A stretch of DNA of 64,000 nucleotides from positions 33,501 through 97,500 of the forward strand of contig JAXRKP010000284.1 in NCBI GenBank assembly GCA_037039925.1, written 5' to 3'. Of the stretch, positions 49,913-58,939 are shown piece after piece. The stretch's first letter is position 1, and every line of letters begins with the position of its first letter. The notes under the pieces are model-generated. The model was not told where the DNA came from. It did no database searches and was given only the letters and a program-made list of their open reading frames with translations. The stretch is from Doris montereyensis (Eukaryota; Mollusca; Gastropoda; Nudibranchia; Dorididae). The translations under genes and the position numbers were made by a program.

Positions 49913-52900
49913 CCCTCTCTCTCTCTCTCTCTCTCTCTCCATTCCTCTTTTCCCCCTTCTTCCCCTCTCTCAAACATCCTTTTATACCTAAGTAGGAATT
50001 TTCTCCCGTCTGTATAAATAACATTATTTCCTTCCATTGCCAGACCCGTCCTATATAAATAACATTATTTCCTTCCATTGCCAGACCCGTCCTATATAAA
50101 TAAATAACCTGTCCATTTATTTCCTTCCATTGCCAGACCCGTCCTATATAAATAACATTATTTCCTTCCATTGCCAGACCCGTCCTATATAAATAACATT
50201 ATTTCCTTCCATTGCCAGACCCGTCCTATATAAATAACATTATTTCCTTCCATTGCCATACCTGTTATTTATTTCCTTCCATTGCCAGACCCGTCCTATA
50301 TAGATAACATTATTTTCTTCCATTGCCATACCTGTCCTATATAAATAACATTATTTCCTTCCATTGCCAGACCCGTCCTATATAAATAACATTATTTCCT
50401 TCCATTACCAGACTTGTCTGTATAAATAACATTATTTCCTTCCATTACCAGACCTGTCTGTATAAATAACATTATTTCCTTCCATTACCACACCTGTCTG
50501 TATAAATAACATTATTTCCTTCCATTGCCCGGTGTGTTGCCAGAGTTGACTCTAGTGGACAGGCGGAACAAGAGGGAGATTCGACACCTGGAGCAGGAAA
50601 TGCCAAAGTGGCAAGTCTTGGTGGACAGTGTTACAGGTATGGACAATAAACTTTTTTCGCCCTCTATGGCATTGTTTGTTGTTCTTCTTCATAATCTAAT
50701 TAAGGCATCACAATTTGTGGTGTTAGAAGAAGAATGGTATCACTGTCAGTTTGTTCCGTTCTGTTGGCAGTTTGTTCCGTTCTGTTAACAGTTTGTTCCA
50801 TTCTGTTAGCAGTTTGTTCCATTCTATTAGCAATTTGTTCCATTCTGTTGGCAATTTGTTCCGTTCTGTGAGCAGTTGGGTCCATTCTGTTGGCAGTTTG
50901 TTCCATTCTGTTAGCAGTGTTTGTTCTATTCTGTTGGCAAATTGTTCCGTTCTGTGAGCAGTTGGGTCCATTCTGTTGGCAGTTTGTTCCATTCTGTTAG
51001 CAGTGTTTGTTCTATTCTGTTGGCAATTTGTTCCGTTCTGTGAGCAGTTGGGTCCATTCAGTTGGCAGTTTGTGCCATTTCAGTTTATTCCGTTCTGTTA
51101 GCAGTTTATTCGTTCGTTCAGTTTATTCCGTTCTGTTGGCAGTTTGTTCCATTCTGTTGGCAGTTTGTTCCATTCTGTTGGCAGTTTGTTCCATTCTGTT
51201 GGCAGTTTGTTCCATTCTGTTGGCAGTTTGTTCCATTCTGTTGGCAGTTTGTTCCATTCTGTTGGCAGTTTGTTCCATTCTGTTGGAGTTTGTTCCATTC
51301 TGTTCCACTCAGTTTGTTCCATTCTGTTGGCAGTTTGTTTCCTCTGTTGGCAGTTTGTTCCACTCTGTTGGCAGTTTGTTCCATTCTGTTGGCAGTTTGT
51401 TCCATTCTGTTGGCAGTTTGTTCCATTTTGTTTGTAGTTTGTGTCGTTCTGTTAGCAGTTTATTCCATTCTGTTAGCAGTTTATTCCATTCTGTTGGCAG
51501 TTTCATCCATTCTGTTGGCAGTTTGTTCCATTCTGTTAGCAGTGTATTCCATTCTGTTAGCAGTTTGTTCCATTTTGTTAGTAGTTTATTCCATTCTGTT
51601 AGCAGTTTGTTCCGTTCTGTTACTAGTTTGTTCCGTTCTGATAGCAGTTTCTTCTGTTCTGTTAACAGTTTGTTCCATTCTGTTTGCAGTTTTGCTCGTT
51701 CTGTTTGCAGTTCCTTCTGTTCTGTTAGCAGTTTGTTCCGTTCTGTTGGCGATTTCTTCCGTTCTGTTGACAGTTTCTTCTGTTCTGTTAGCAGTTTGTT
51801 CCGTTCTGTTAGCAGTTTGTTCCGTTCTGTTAGCAGTTTGTTCCGTTCTATTAGCAGTGTCTTCTGTTAGCAGTTTGTTCCATTCTGTTAGCAGTTTGTT
51901 CCGTTCTATTAGCAGTGTCTTCTGTTAGCAGTTTGTTCCGTTCTGTTAGCAGTTTGTTCCATTCTGTTAGCAGTTTGTTCCATTCTGTTACTGTTAGCAG
52001 TTTCTTCTGTTCTGTTGGCAGTTTCTTCCGTTCTGTTGGCAGTTTGTTCTGTTCTGTTGGAAGTTTGTTCTGTTCTGTTTGCAGTTTGTTCTGTTCTGTT
52101 GGAAGTTTGTTCTGTTCTGTTGGCAGTTTGTTCTGTTCTGTGAGAAGTTTGTTCTGTTCTGTTTGCAGTTTGTTCTGTTCTGTTGGTAGTTTGTTCTGTT
52201 CTGTTGGCAGTTTGTTCTATTCTATTGGCAGTTTGTTCCATTCTATTAGCAGTGTGTTCCATTCTGTTGGCAGTTCTTTCCATTCTGTTCTCTGTTTGTT
52301 CTGCTCTGTTGGCCGTTTGTTCTATATTATTGGCAATTTGTTCCGTTCTGTTGGCAGTCTGTTCCACTGTTTCACTGTAAAGTAAAGTTTCTTCAAAGCC
52401 CTGACAGCCCACAGGGCCGGAAATTATCCTGGTTTCTATAGTGTGAAGCAGAACAAGTGATAATAAGCACCCACCCCCCCCTCCTGGCCAGGACGCTAGC
52501 CTGTTGCAGGTTTTCACTCCCAAGCTGTTATTGGTACCCATTTGCGCCTGGGTCGATTGGAGAACATAGTCTTTAAGCGTCTTTTTAGAGGAACGCGACG
52601 TCAAAGCTACCATTGCATGGACCCCATGACCCCCAAGTCCGGCCACCAATGCGCCACTGTCTTATTGTACTAGAGTAAAATGTGTTTCAAGTGACAATCG
52701 CTGTTTCAACATTGTAAAAAATGTTCACCCTGAGATCACCGCATATGGTGGACATGGTGGGTTGGGTTTGGCAGCCATTATTGGTGGTAGGTTCTGCTTC
52801 TTTTCCTGTTTTCACTGGTTCAGGCATCCTCCTTTTTGTTTGAAATGTTTGTGTTTTGTTTTTTCTTGTTGGGGGGGTGGTGGTGGATTTGAATTTGAAT

Positions 52901-55801
52901 GAATCACCAGACCATTGTTCTATTTCTGTCTTTGCACAGGTATCAGCATGCCAGACTTTGATAACCAGACGCTGGGCGTGTTGCGGGGGCGGCTGGTTTG
53001 GTACCTGATGAGATCTAGAGAGGTGAGTGGGAAAGTATGACTTGTAGGAAAGAGGCTTTGATTTGGTTTCATTTCAATTTTATTTTACCCACATCCACCA
53101 TGACTACGGTGATTTCAGTTGGAGGGGGGCAGAGGTGGTAAATTAGATTTTCTTTTGGTCCGAACTGCCCTGCAAATACAGCTAAATGATCTTTATCAAG
53201 TTCAGAGTGTTCTGATAATATGCACACAGGACCTCCTTTTTAATGTCCTAGTCCCATCGGAGACGAGTGATTTAAAGGACACATCTGTCTGTGGATCACA
53301 AAACTCTGTACATGTTAAATATTCCTTGGTTGATTACAGCACGTTAAATATTCTGTTGATTACAACACTCACGTTAAAATTCCTTGGTTGATTACAACAC
53401 TCTTGCACGTTAAATATTCCTTGGTTGATTACAACACTCTGTGCACGTTAAATATTCCTTGGTTGATTACAACACTCTGTGCACGTTAAAGATTCCTTGG
53501 TTGATTACAACACTCTGTGCACGTTAAAGATTCCTTGGTTGATTACAGCACTCTGTGCACGTTAAAGATTCCTTGGTTGATTACAGCACTCTGTGCACGT
53601 TAAAGATTCCTTGGTTGATTACAACACTCTGTGCATGTTAAAGATTTCCAGGTTGATTACAACACTCTGTGCACGTTAAAGATTCCTTGGTTGATTACAA
53701 CACTCTGTGCACGTAAAAGATTTGACAAAAGTTATTCCTTGGTTGATTACAGCACTCTGTGCACGTTAAAGTTACCTTGGTTGATTACAGCACTCTGTGC
53801 ACGTTAAAATTCCTTGGTTGATTACAACACTCTTGTTAAAGATTCCTTGGTTGATTACAGCACTCTGTGCACGTTAAAGTTACCTTGGTTGATCCCCCTC
53901 CCCCCACCTTGTGAAACCGTTGCTAGTGATGAATGTCTTTTTTAAGCCGATCAGTTTAAATTTTGTCCCCACTTTCGTTGCCAATGTCATGCAACTGTTG
54001 CTAGTGAAGAATATAAAGCCTTTTTGAGCCAATCAGCTTGGACTATAACACCCCCACTGGTCATTCTGATCTACTAATAGTAGTACTATATATATATATA
54101 TATTATATAATCTGGTTATTGGCTTGCTCACTCTCTTCTTGCTGCGTGCATCTGGTGGTGAGATGTAAGTTGACCATATTTATATTTTGTTACCTGCAAA
54201 TATTTTGTTGTCATGCCATTGCAATTTCTCAACAGTGGTATTTTTTTAACAAAATTGAGACGTAACTTTAAAAAGAAAAAGAAACAAACTGAAATGAGTT
54301 TATATTATATCTTGATTCCTCACTTATATTTACTGTGAACTTCAGTCATTAAACCTCTGATTACCTCCCCAACGCTATAAGCCTTGGTCATTGGTTTATT
54401 TTGCCTTCTATTTCGTGACCAGCAGGCATATGGCCCTGATTCCCTGTTTAATATTCCATTATTCCCCCCCAATGTTATTGGTCCCTTTAGATTTATTCTT
54501 AAATGCTTTTAAGTTGAATGAATAAGTCGATTAGACCTAGATATAGTGAAAGTTGATTCTGTTCAAAGGACGGAAGTAGTCTGATCCTTAACTTCCTTTG
54601 TTTTGTTTACATTTCTTGTCATTTTCCCCTGTTTATGTGCCCAGGCCTTTGATATTATTAATGTTTACATGTACTTGTCAGTCTCCCTGGTTATGTGCCT
54701 AGGCCTTTGATATTATTAATGTTTACATTTCTTGTCAGTCTCCCCTGGTTATGTGCCTAGGCCTTTGATATTATTAATGTTTACATTTCTTGTCAGTCTC
54801 CCTGGTTATGTGCCTAGGCCTTTGATATTATTAATGTTTACATTTCTTGTCAGTCTCCCTGGTTATGTGCCTAGGCCTTTGATATTATTAATGTTTACAT
54901 TTCTTGTCAGTCTCCCCTGGTTATGTGCCTAGGCCTTTGATATTATTAATGTTTACATGTATTTGTCAGTCTCCCTGGTTATGTGCCTAGGCCTTTGATA
55001 TTATTAATGTTTACATTTCTTGTCAGTCTCCCCTGGTTATGTGCCTAGGCCTTTGATATTATTAATGTTTACATGTATTTGTCAGTCTCCCCTGGTTATG
55101 TGCCTAGGCCTTTGATATTATTAATGTTTACTATTTGAGAGTTCTTTTATCGTGCTGCTCATTACCAAAATGAGAAAGTTTATATAATCTATATATTATA
55201 TGAGCGACCTTAATTGCCTGGTCCATGAAGTCATGTTCATCTCTTGGTTGTTCACGTGTCATTAGATCTCAACCCAGTGTCAGATCTTTGCTGATTTTAC
55301 ACAGTGCTTTGTTTTCATGCTATTGTTTGTGTTATTATTTCCTTTTATTTTTACGGGAGACGGTACGGTATTGTTAAGTCGACAGTAAGAAATTGTTCAG
55401 TTTGATGCAGACAGTGGGACATTTGAATATATTAATAAAAATCGTTGTTGAAACTCGAACCGTACAAGTACAAGTCACCTGCCTTCCTCACTATCATTGG
55501 ACAGCTGTATTTGTGGGAATGTAGAGTGAGAGAGGTTTGCAAATTATGAGAACATGTGACATTAGATAGAAATGTAAATGAATTTTTAGATGTGCGAGAT
55601 CCCTGTTTGACTTTGACCTTGGAGATTTCGCTGGGCAGAGCCACCAAGGACAACCAAATCAACTTGATCAGAAAAGATTACATTATCTATAGCAGCGGGA
55701 AAAACGTATGCCTACAGCAGAAATGAAAAAGATTGTGCCTAAAACTTTGACTTTCTCACTAAAAATTAAGAATAGAAATGTAAATGAATTGTCACAATTG
55801 T

Positions 55802-55900
<99 letters not shown>

Positions 55901-57282
55901 ATCCTTGTTTGACAGTGACCTTGACTTTGCAGATTTCGCTGGGCAGAGCCACCAAGGACAACCACGTGGACGTGGACCTCTCACTGGAAGGGCCGGCCTG
56001 GAAGGTGTCGCGCCGCCAGGGAATCATCAAGCTCAGGAACAGCGGCGACTTTTTCATCGCCAACGAGGGCAAGCGGCCCATCATGGTGGACGGCAAGCCC
56101 ATTCTGGCCGGTAGCAAACAGAAGCTGAACAACAACTCCGTGGTGGAGGTGAGCCGGTCGCAGGATGATTTTTTTTGTTTTTGGGAGTGTCGTCTTGCCC
56201 ACAATCTGCCACCGTTAATTGACCCATTAGGGGTGAAACTGACAACAACATCAAAAATGGCACGTGCAAGAAAAACCCTGCTGAACGTTTATAGTGACGG
56301 AAACTGACACCTGCCAATAATACAGGCCCACATTGTTCAAGCTGACAACAGAAACCGACGAGTGACACACCTTTTTTTGTTTGTTTTGTGTTAGCTCTAA
56401 TTGGTCACACGAATGATGCTGTTGTTTTGGCTTTGCCAGGGTTTGTAACCTGGAACCTTGTGATTGCCCAATCCGGCAGCCTAACTACTCGGCCACTGAC
56501 GCCACTATTCTTATAACGGGACCGAATCATTTCGTTCCTTGCATCTCTGTGTACTGTAGACATAGCGGGACTCCAAAAGTCTCTCGCCTGATGTCTTTTC
56601 TCATTCTGTCTCTCTTTGTTACTTTTAGCAGATTTTCTTCCTAAGACATATCATTTCACAAGTCATTTTGTTTTGTTTTTGTACTAGTAGTTGTACTGTC
56701 TTTTTTGGAGTCAAAACTATAATCAAAATTTTTTTGTTTCTTTTTTTGTTTTAACTACATGCCTGTATCAGAATTTGATCTTTTTCGTGTTATTATTAAT
56801 TTTATTGCTGTGTTGGTTTGTGTCAAGAAGGGGGGGGGGGGTTGTGGCCCCAGCTGTTAATTTTCTACTTCTTTCCTTTTACTTTCACTCTTTCACTTTC
56901 ATGTCATATTTCATCTTGCTGGTTTCTCTGAATTCACCCTGAACTTGTGCAGAGCAGTTGACGGGCGCTGCTGGTAGGTCCTACTTCTTCTTTCCTTTCC
57001 TTCTTTCCCTTATCTTTCAATTTGCTGTTAGTGTTTCCTCTTGATTCGCCCTGAGATCACAGCAACGGTGAAAAACGGGGTGAATTTTAATTGAAACGAA
57101 ACTACAAAATTGTCTTAAGAGTCCATGGTTGAAAATGTATATATAACTTTCTCGTTATTCGCTCGTTTCAGATTTCCTGTCTGCGATTCACATTTTTAAT
57201 CAACCAGGACGTCATAAACGCCATAAGAGCGGACGGCAACAAACCACCGGCCTCCCATGCAGCACATTCGATGTCAACCTGA
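34905..57282 (+). CDS. MCRS1: Microspherule protein 1 (FHA-domain chromatin protein)
   Basis: A nuclear protein. Family members belong to the INO80 and NSL chromatin complexes and also act at spindle microtubule minus ends. Thirteen coding exons give about 600 aa against ~460 in humans, the excess lying in the N-terminal linker. Landmarks: [16 protein letters not shown] near residue 80; the MCRS_N region ([57 protein letters not shown]); a coiled-coil-like [20 protein letters not shown]; then [19 protein letters not shown] and a C-terminal FHA domain ([20 protein letters not shown] to [14 protein letters not shown]). Exons 4-13 join without any frame break. The joins of exons 1-3 depend on acceptor choice. 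About 20 kb of intron is mostly minisatellite and SINE. Confidence 0.95.
35127..35215 (+). repeat. (CTT)n microsatellite at the MCRS1 exon 1 donor
   Basis: About 28 ctt units start five bases after the donor, in MCRS1 intron 1. Confidence 0.95.
35465..35550 (+). mobile_element. SINE S2 head fragment
   Basis: tagtccagaggcaaggtgtc, ggcctctcaaccaaagg and gatttgagcccgagttgaaa match the S2 tRNA-like head. Confidence 0.65.
35560..35868 (+). repeat. ~84-bp tandem repeat, about 4 copies
   Basis: The unit is gctccaattaaaactttccg, attcgtttgtagtcaagttc and aatgtctaagaaatcaacca. The array starts inside the S2 fragment's flank. It lies in MCRS1 intron 1. Confidence 0.92.
36007..36337 (+). CDS. MCRS1: MCRS1 exon 2
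   Basis: It encodes [20 protein letters not shown], the N-terminal signature of MCRS1. The AG at 36005-36006 gives a phase match to exon 1; the AGs at 35986 and 36004 are phase 0 and would not. The later part ([11 protein letters not shown] to [10 protein letters not shown]) is hydrophobic and unlike the family's disordered linker, while another frame reads [21 protein letters not shown] pair of compensating indels is possible. Donor gtacgt. Confidence 0.75.
36520..37160. repeat. Inverted pair of AAT/ATT-tailed element ends
   Basis: 36527-36570 has (AAT)n followed by tttctatagcgcc, and 37105-37158 has ggcgctctataaatg followed by (ATT)n. These look like the same kind of retroelement 3' tail in opposite orientation. 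An S2/S3-like piece (ggtgatctcagggtttgtac) is near 37050. It lies in MCRS1 intron 2. Confidence 0.5.
37600..37935. mobile_element. Possible DNA element with subterminal inverted repeats
   Basis: aaactatacatttctggaaa near 37694 is mirrored by acctttccagaaatgtagag near 37899. There is no coding content. It lies in MCRS1 intron 2. Confidence 0.4.
38305..38484 (+). CDS. MCRS1: MCRS1 exon 3
   Basis: It encodes [20 protein letters not shown] and a Ser/Lys/Gly-rich linker ending RSGSSKSK, donor gtttgt. The acceptor aacag at 38304 keeps phase 0 with exon 2. The stronger ttgcag at 38278 would need one leftover base and adds EVKELVKQ. Confidence 0.75.
38640..38880 (+). repeat. S3 repeat and (ATTT)n
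   Basis: 38725-38770 carries ttcaccctgagatcattgca and gatggggtaaatttc (S3). A (TTTA)n run occupies 38834-38872. It lies in MCRS1 intron 3. Confidence 0.55.
38881..39830. other. MCRS1 intron 3, nothing recognised
   Basis: No exon or multi-copy repeat is recognised. A short (CA)n lies near 39500. Confidence 0.35.
39835..40100 (+). repeat. 33-bp minisatellite, ~8 copies
   Basis: The unit is cccttctctgtctgtgtgat atatttaacgtat. It lies ~60 bp before the exon 4 acceptor. Confidence 0.93.
40162..40272 (+). CDS. MCRS1: MCRS1 exon 4
   Basis: Acceptor attccag. It encodes [20 protein letters not shown] and [17 protein letters not shown]. The reading ends at CAG before GCGAGT, so the intron starts with GC instead of GT. 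Phase 0 on both sides. Confidence 0.9.
40340..40720 (+). mobile_element. tRNA-derived SINE family S2, full-length-like
   Basis: The head has ggccggcctctcaaacaaaa and a B-box-like word. It then reads cttgggtccctacaggtagg, catgcacatcacaacac, gctgtgcacgttaaaagtct, ccccacaagttcaccttgg and gtgggtaaattctattcaaa. It is the best model for the S2 body. It lies in MCRS1 intron 4. Confidence 0.7.
40918..41305 (+). repeat. (CT)n / (CTGT)n tract
   Basis: Nearly 390 bp of ctctct with gtctgtctg interruptions. The open frames on both strands are artefacts. It lies in MCRS1 intron 4. Confidence 0.95.
41453..41562 (+). CDS. MCRS1: MCRS1 exon 5
   Basis: It encodes [20 protein letters not shown] and [16 protein letters not shown] plus AA, donor gtaggt. 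The last bases and the donor are echoed in the tandem repeat that follows. Confidence 0.95.
41580..41815 (+). repeat. 62-bp tandem repeat seeded at the exon 5 donor, ~4 copies
   Basis: Units contain tgtacaaccctagtaatgta then ggtgttgctatttagatttg. The exon 5 border reads tgtacgaccctagtatctcc then aagtaggtgttgctatttag, so each unit is a shortened copy of the exon end plus the intron start. Confidence 0.9.
41860..41990 (-). mobile_element. tRNA-derived SINE family S1, 3' part
   Basis: gcttcaaggctggttacagc, gcatatcccggtttccatag, gcatgaagcggaacagg and ggccaggacgctagtctgat. The head is missing. It lies in MCRS1 intron 5. Confidence 0.7.
42209..42317 (+). CDS. MCRS1: MCRS1 exon 6
   Basis: Acceptor cgcctcag. 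It completes Lys and encodes [20 protein letters not shown] and [16 protein letters not shown], donor gtgagc. Confidence 0.95.
42635..43160 (-). repeat. 31-bp minisatellite derived from a SINE S1 3' part, ~17 copies
   Basis: The unit is ccatagagccggagcttatc cccattgcaga, with a variant gagacagacc. It merges into the intact S1 body at 43140 (gagccggagcttatcccggt). It lies in MCRS1 intron 6. Confidence 0.92.
43140..43410 (-). mobile_element. tRNA-derived SINE family S1
   Basis: cacctcctggacaggacgct, ccaggctagtgcttgcaccc, gtctttcccaaggaacacaa, gctagaattcgaacc and a head ending ctggcagcctaacggct. It continues from the array on its left. Confidence 0.75.
43419..45160 (+). repeat. 33-bp AT-rich minisatellite, ~50 copies
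   Basis: The unit is aataatctttatttagaata ctatgatgatcta, with shorter variants (actatgacttatctttat) and a later variant cluster with caggattcta. It ends ~55 bp before the exon 7 acceptor. A 33-bp period keeps frame, which explains the 115- to 170-codon open frames. Confidence 0.95.
45214..45355 (+). CDS. MCRS1: MCRS1 exon 7
   Basis: Acceptor gtcccag. It encodes [20 protein letters not shown] and [19 protein letters not shown] plus G. The donor gtagag sits inside the first unit of the following array. Confidence 0.95.
45349..48060 (+). repeat. 44-bp minisatellite carrying the exon 7 splice donor, ~60 copies
   Basis: The unit is ccagaccggtagaggttttg ttggccgttttcattcttag catg. The first unit overlaps the last seven bases of exon 7 (cagaccg) and its donor gtagagg. 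Variants include gttgagg, gatagaag, cttcattc and tactagg-free forms. It lies in MCRS1 intron 7. Confidence 0.95.
48410..48659 (+). repeat. Dispersed repeat, copy 2 (see 2130-2480)
   Basis: gccacttttctggaaatttc, tctctggaagatgtttt, gggaaatgagaagag, ataaatttacaagttacgat and a C run. It lies in MCRS1 intron 7. Confidence 0.55.
48660..49046. mobile_element. 387-bp MITE with TA target duplication
   Basis: The left end is CAGTGGTGTGTCCCCCTAAG and the right end CTTAGGCCGACACCACTG, inverted with small differences. TA flanks both sides (48658-48659, 49047-49048), as for Tc1/mariner-type elements. A second inner inverted pair is gcgggttcttaag and ggcgggttccaag. There is no coding content. Confidence 0.7.
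49390..49465 (+). CDS. MCRS1: MCRS1 exon 8
   Basis: Acceptor acttgcag, donor gtgagt. It completes Val and encodes [20 protein letters not shown] and DEDI. Confidence 0.92.
49625..49653 (+). CDS. MCRS1: MCRS1 exon 9, 29-nt microexon
   Basis: Acceptor tttccag, donor gtcagt. It encodes [10 protein letters not shown] between split codons. It is needed to link exon 8 to exon 10 in frame and matches the family's short acidic linker. Confidence 0.9.
49840..49942 (+). repeat. (CT)n / (GTCT)n tract in MCRS1 intron 9
   Basis: tctctct and ctgtctgtc runs. Just upstream, 49765-49810 carries an S3 fragment (accctgagatcactgcatat). Confidence 0.9.
50018..50535 (+). repeat. 41-bp minisatellite with acceptor-like units, ~12 copies
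   Basis: The unit is ataaataacattatttcctt ccattgccag acccgtcctat. Each unit contains a pyrimidine run followed by CAG. The array runs up to the true exon 10 acceptor at 50543. Confidence 0.93.
50544..50636 (+). CDS. MCRS1: MCRS1 exon 10
   Basis: Acceptor gttgccag, donor gtatgg. It encodes [20 protein letters not shown] and [11 protein letters not shown], a conserved helical segment. Confidence 0.95.
50740..52375 (+). repeat. 22-bp minisatellite, ~75 copies
   Basis: The unit is tctgttggcagtttgttcca tt, with agcagt, ccgttc and ttctgttc variants arranged in blocks. Open frames of up to 288 codons (+) and 246 codons (-) are repeat translations. It lies in MCRS1 intron 10. Confidence 0.95.
52377..52660 (-). 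mobile_element. tRNA-derived SINE family S1
   Basis: It starts agtaaagtttcttcaaagcc directly after the 22-bp array. It holds cctcctggccaggacgctag, gtacccatttgcgcctgggt and a head with atgacccccaagtccggcca. Confidence 0.7.
52720..52800 (+). repeat. S3 repeat fragment
   Basis: caccctgagatcaccgcata and tggtggtaggttctgcttc. It lies ~140 bp before exon 11. Confidence 0.5.
52940..53022 (+). CDS. MCRS1: MCRS1 exon 11
   Basis: Acceptor tttgcacag, donor gtgagt. It encodes [20 protein letters not shown] and WYLMRSRE. It ends in phase 0, so either exon 12 or the duplicate at 55625 could follow in frame. Confidence 0.95.
53090..53900. mobile_element. SINE S2 pieces with a 38-bp minisatellite (~15 copies)
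   Basis: 53090-53265 looks like an S2 3' part on the - strand (gcacacaggacctccttttt). From 53290 the + strand S2 segment ctgtggatcacaaaactctg starts an array with unit gttaaagattccttggttga ttacaacactctgtgcac. The unit corresponds to the S2 body words ttaaagatcccttgactg and gatcacaacactg. It lies in MCRS1 intron 11. Confidence 0.8.
53905..54600. other. MCRS1 intron 11, nothing recognised
   Basis: Apart from a short (TA)n at about 54088 there is no recognised element. Confidence 0.35.
54620..55128 (+). repeat. 58-bp tandem repeat, ~8.5 copies
   Basis: The unit is gtcagtctcccctggttatg, tgcctaggcctttgatatta and ttaatgtttacatttctt. It lies in MCRS1 intron 11. Confidence 0.93.
55560..55726 (+). 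pseudogene. Partial duplicate of MCRS1 exon 12 (possible alternative exon)
   Basis: 55625-55657 is identical to the first 33 bases of exon 12 and reads [10 protein letters not shown], then [17 protein letters not shown] and a stop at 55724. The upstream words tagaaatgtaaatgaatt and gtttgact..gacctt also match the exon 12 flank, where a (TA)n expansion intervenes. AG at 55623-55624 is a possible but weak acceptor, in the right phase for exon 11. A gtatgc at 55706 could be an in-phase donor giving an 81-nt cassette. Whether it is used is unknown. Confidence 0.65.
55800..55897. repeat. (TA)n microsatellite next to exon 12
   Basis: About 48 TA units end ~35 bp before the exon 12 acceptor. Confidence 0.95.
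55933..56148 (+). CDS. MCRS1: MCRS1 exon 12, FHA domain core
   Basis: Acceptor ctttgcag, donor gtgagc, exactly 72 codons. It encodes [40 protein letters not shown] and [20 protein letters not shown]. The GR and SR positions of the FHA phosphopeptide loops are present; the usual FHA His after SR is Gln, as in other MCRS1 proteins. Confidence 0.96.
56430..56510 (-). mobile_element. SINE S1 head fragment
   Basis: gtaacctggaaccttgtgat and aatccggcagcctaactact match the S1 tRNA-like head on the - strand. It lies in MCRS1 intron 12. Confidence 0.6.
56945..57100 (+). repeat. S3 dispersed repeat
   Basis: cgggcgctgctggtaggtcc, a pyrimidine-rich middle, cgccctgagatcacagcaac and acggggtgaattttaattg. 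A similar full copy lies at 58030-58155. Confidence 0.6.
57172..57282 (+). CDS. MCRS1: MCRS1 exon 13, FHA end and stop
   Basis: Acceptor gtttcag. It encodes [20 protein letters not shown] and a short tail ending HSMST, TGA at 57280-57282. Confidence 0.95.
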   Translation: MSCLRFTFLINQDVINAIRADGNKPPASHAAHSMST

Positions 57283-58020
<738 letters not shown>

Positions 58021-58029
58021 CATGGGAGG

Positions 58030-58155
58030 TTAGCGGGCAGTGCTGGTAGGTTCTACTTCCTTTCCACTCTTTCACTTATCTTTCATCTTGCCGTATCCAC
58101 GTAATTCACCCTGAAATCACCACATACAGACAGTGGATGGGGTAAATTTCAATAT
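58030..58155 (+). repeat. S3 dispersed repeat
   Basis: gcgggcagtgctggtaggtt, cttatctttcatcttgcc, aattcaccctgaaatcacca and ggatggggtaaatttcaata. Confidence 0.6.
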
Positions 58156-58229
58156 ATCAAATCGATGTGTTCGTTGGTTGTATTTGTTTTCTTTGAAGAT
58201 ATATATAATATGTATGTGTGTGCGCATAT

Positions 58230-58230
58230 G

Positions 58231-58320
<90 letters not shown>
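58230..58320. repeat. (TA)n microsatellite
   Basis: About 45 uninterrupted TA units. Confidence 0.97.
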
Positions 58321-58323
<3 letters not shown>

Positions 58324-58433
58324 ATGAATGCGTTTGTATTTATGCATAATATGTATGTGTTGTGAAATGTCATTTGATAAAGATCGTGAAAAATCTCTAC
58401 AATTGCTTTGTAAGAGTAACTTACAAGTTTAAG

Positions 58434-58742
58434 ACATTTGTGTGGCATCGACGGCCACGATCGGTTAGGCTGCTGGCCTTGGGATCATGAGATTCTTGGT
58501 TCGAGTTCTAGTAACACTAGGTCCGATGTTGGGTTCCTTGGGAAAGACAAATAATATGCATTTTCCCCACTGCTCCAGTTCCAAATGGGTACAAGCACTA
58601 GCTTGGGAGTAAAAATCTGCGTCAGACTAGTGTCTTGTCCAGGAGGTGTGATGATTATTATCAGCTGTTCCGCTTCATGCTATTGAAACTGGGATATGCT
58701 CCGGTTCTATGGGCCGTAACGGCCTTGAAGGAACTTTACTTT
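58434..58742 (+). mobile_element. tRNA-derived SINE family S1, full length
   Basis: 309 bp between direct repeats aagtttaag at 58425-58433 and 58743-58751. The head reads gatcggttaggctgctgg (A-box region) and cttggttcgagttctag (B-box region). The body and 3' end follow, through gccgtaacggccttgaagga. Its length agrees with the copy at 10319-10624. Confidence 0.82.
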
Positions 58743-58939
58743 AAGTTTAAGGGGGAAGGCAGTACCTGGACTGGCGAGTTTTGGACCAAAAGGTTGATTT
58801 TCTCTTCTTTGCATATTCGGGTAGAATGTTCATTTATCTATAAGTTCATGGCAGAAAAATGTTCATATGATGTATAAATTTTTTTTATACAAAATATGTT
58901 GTAGGCGAGGGCAGGTAAAAATAATCAAAATTTTGACTA

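Noticed and set aside
50740..52380. Open frames of 287-288 codons (+) and 246 codons (-)
   Set aside because: They come from the 22-bp intronic array of MCRS1. Three periods make 66 bp, so several frames stay open by chance.
55683..56204. 173-codon - strand open frame
   Set aside because: It is the antisense shadow of MCRS1 exon 12 plus the (TA)n tract. Homology and splice sites support the + strand.
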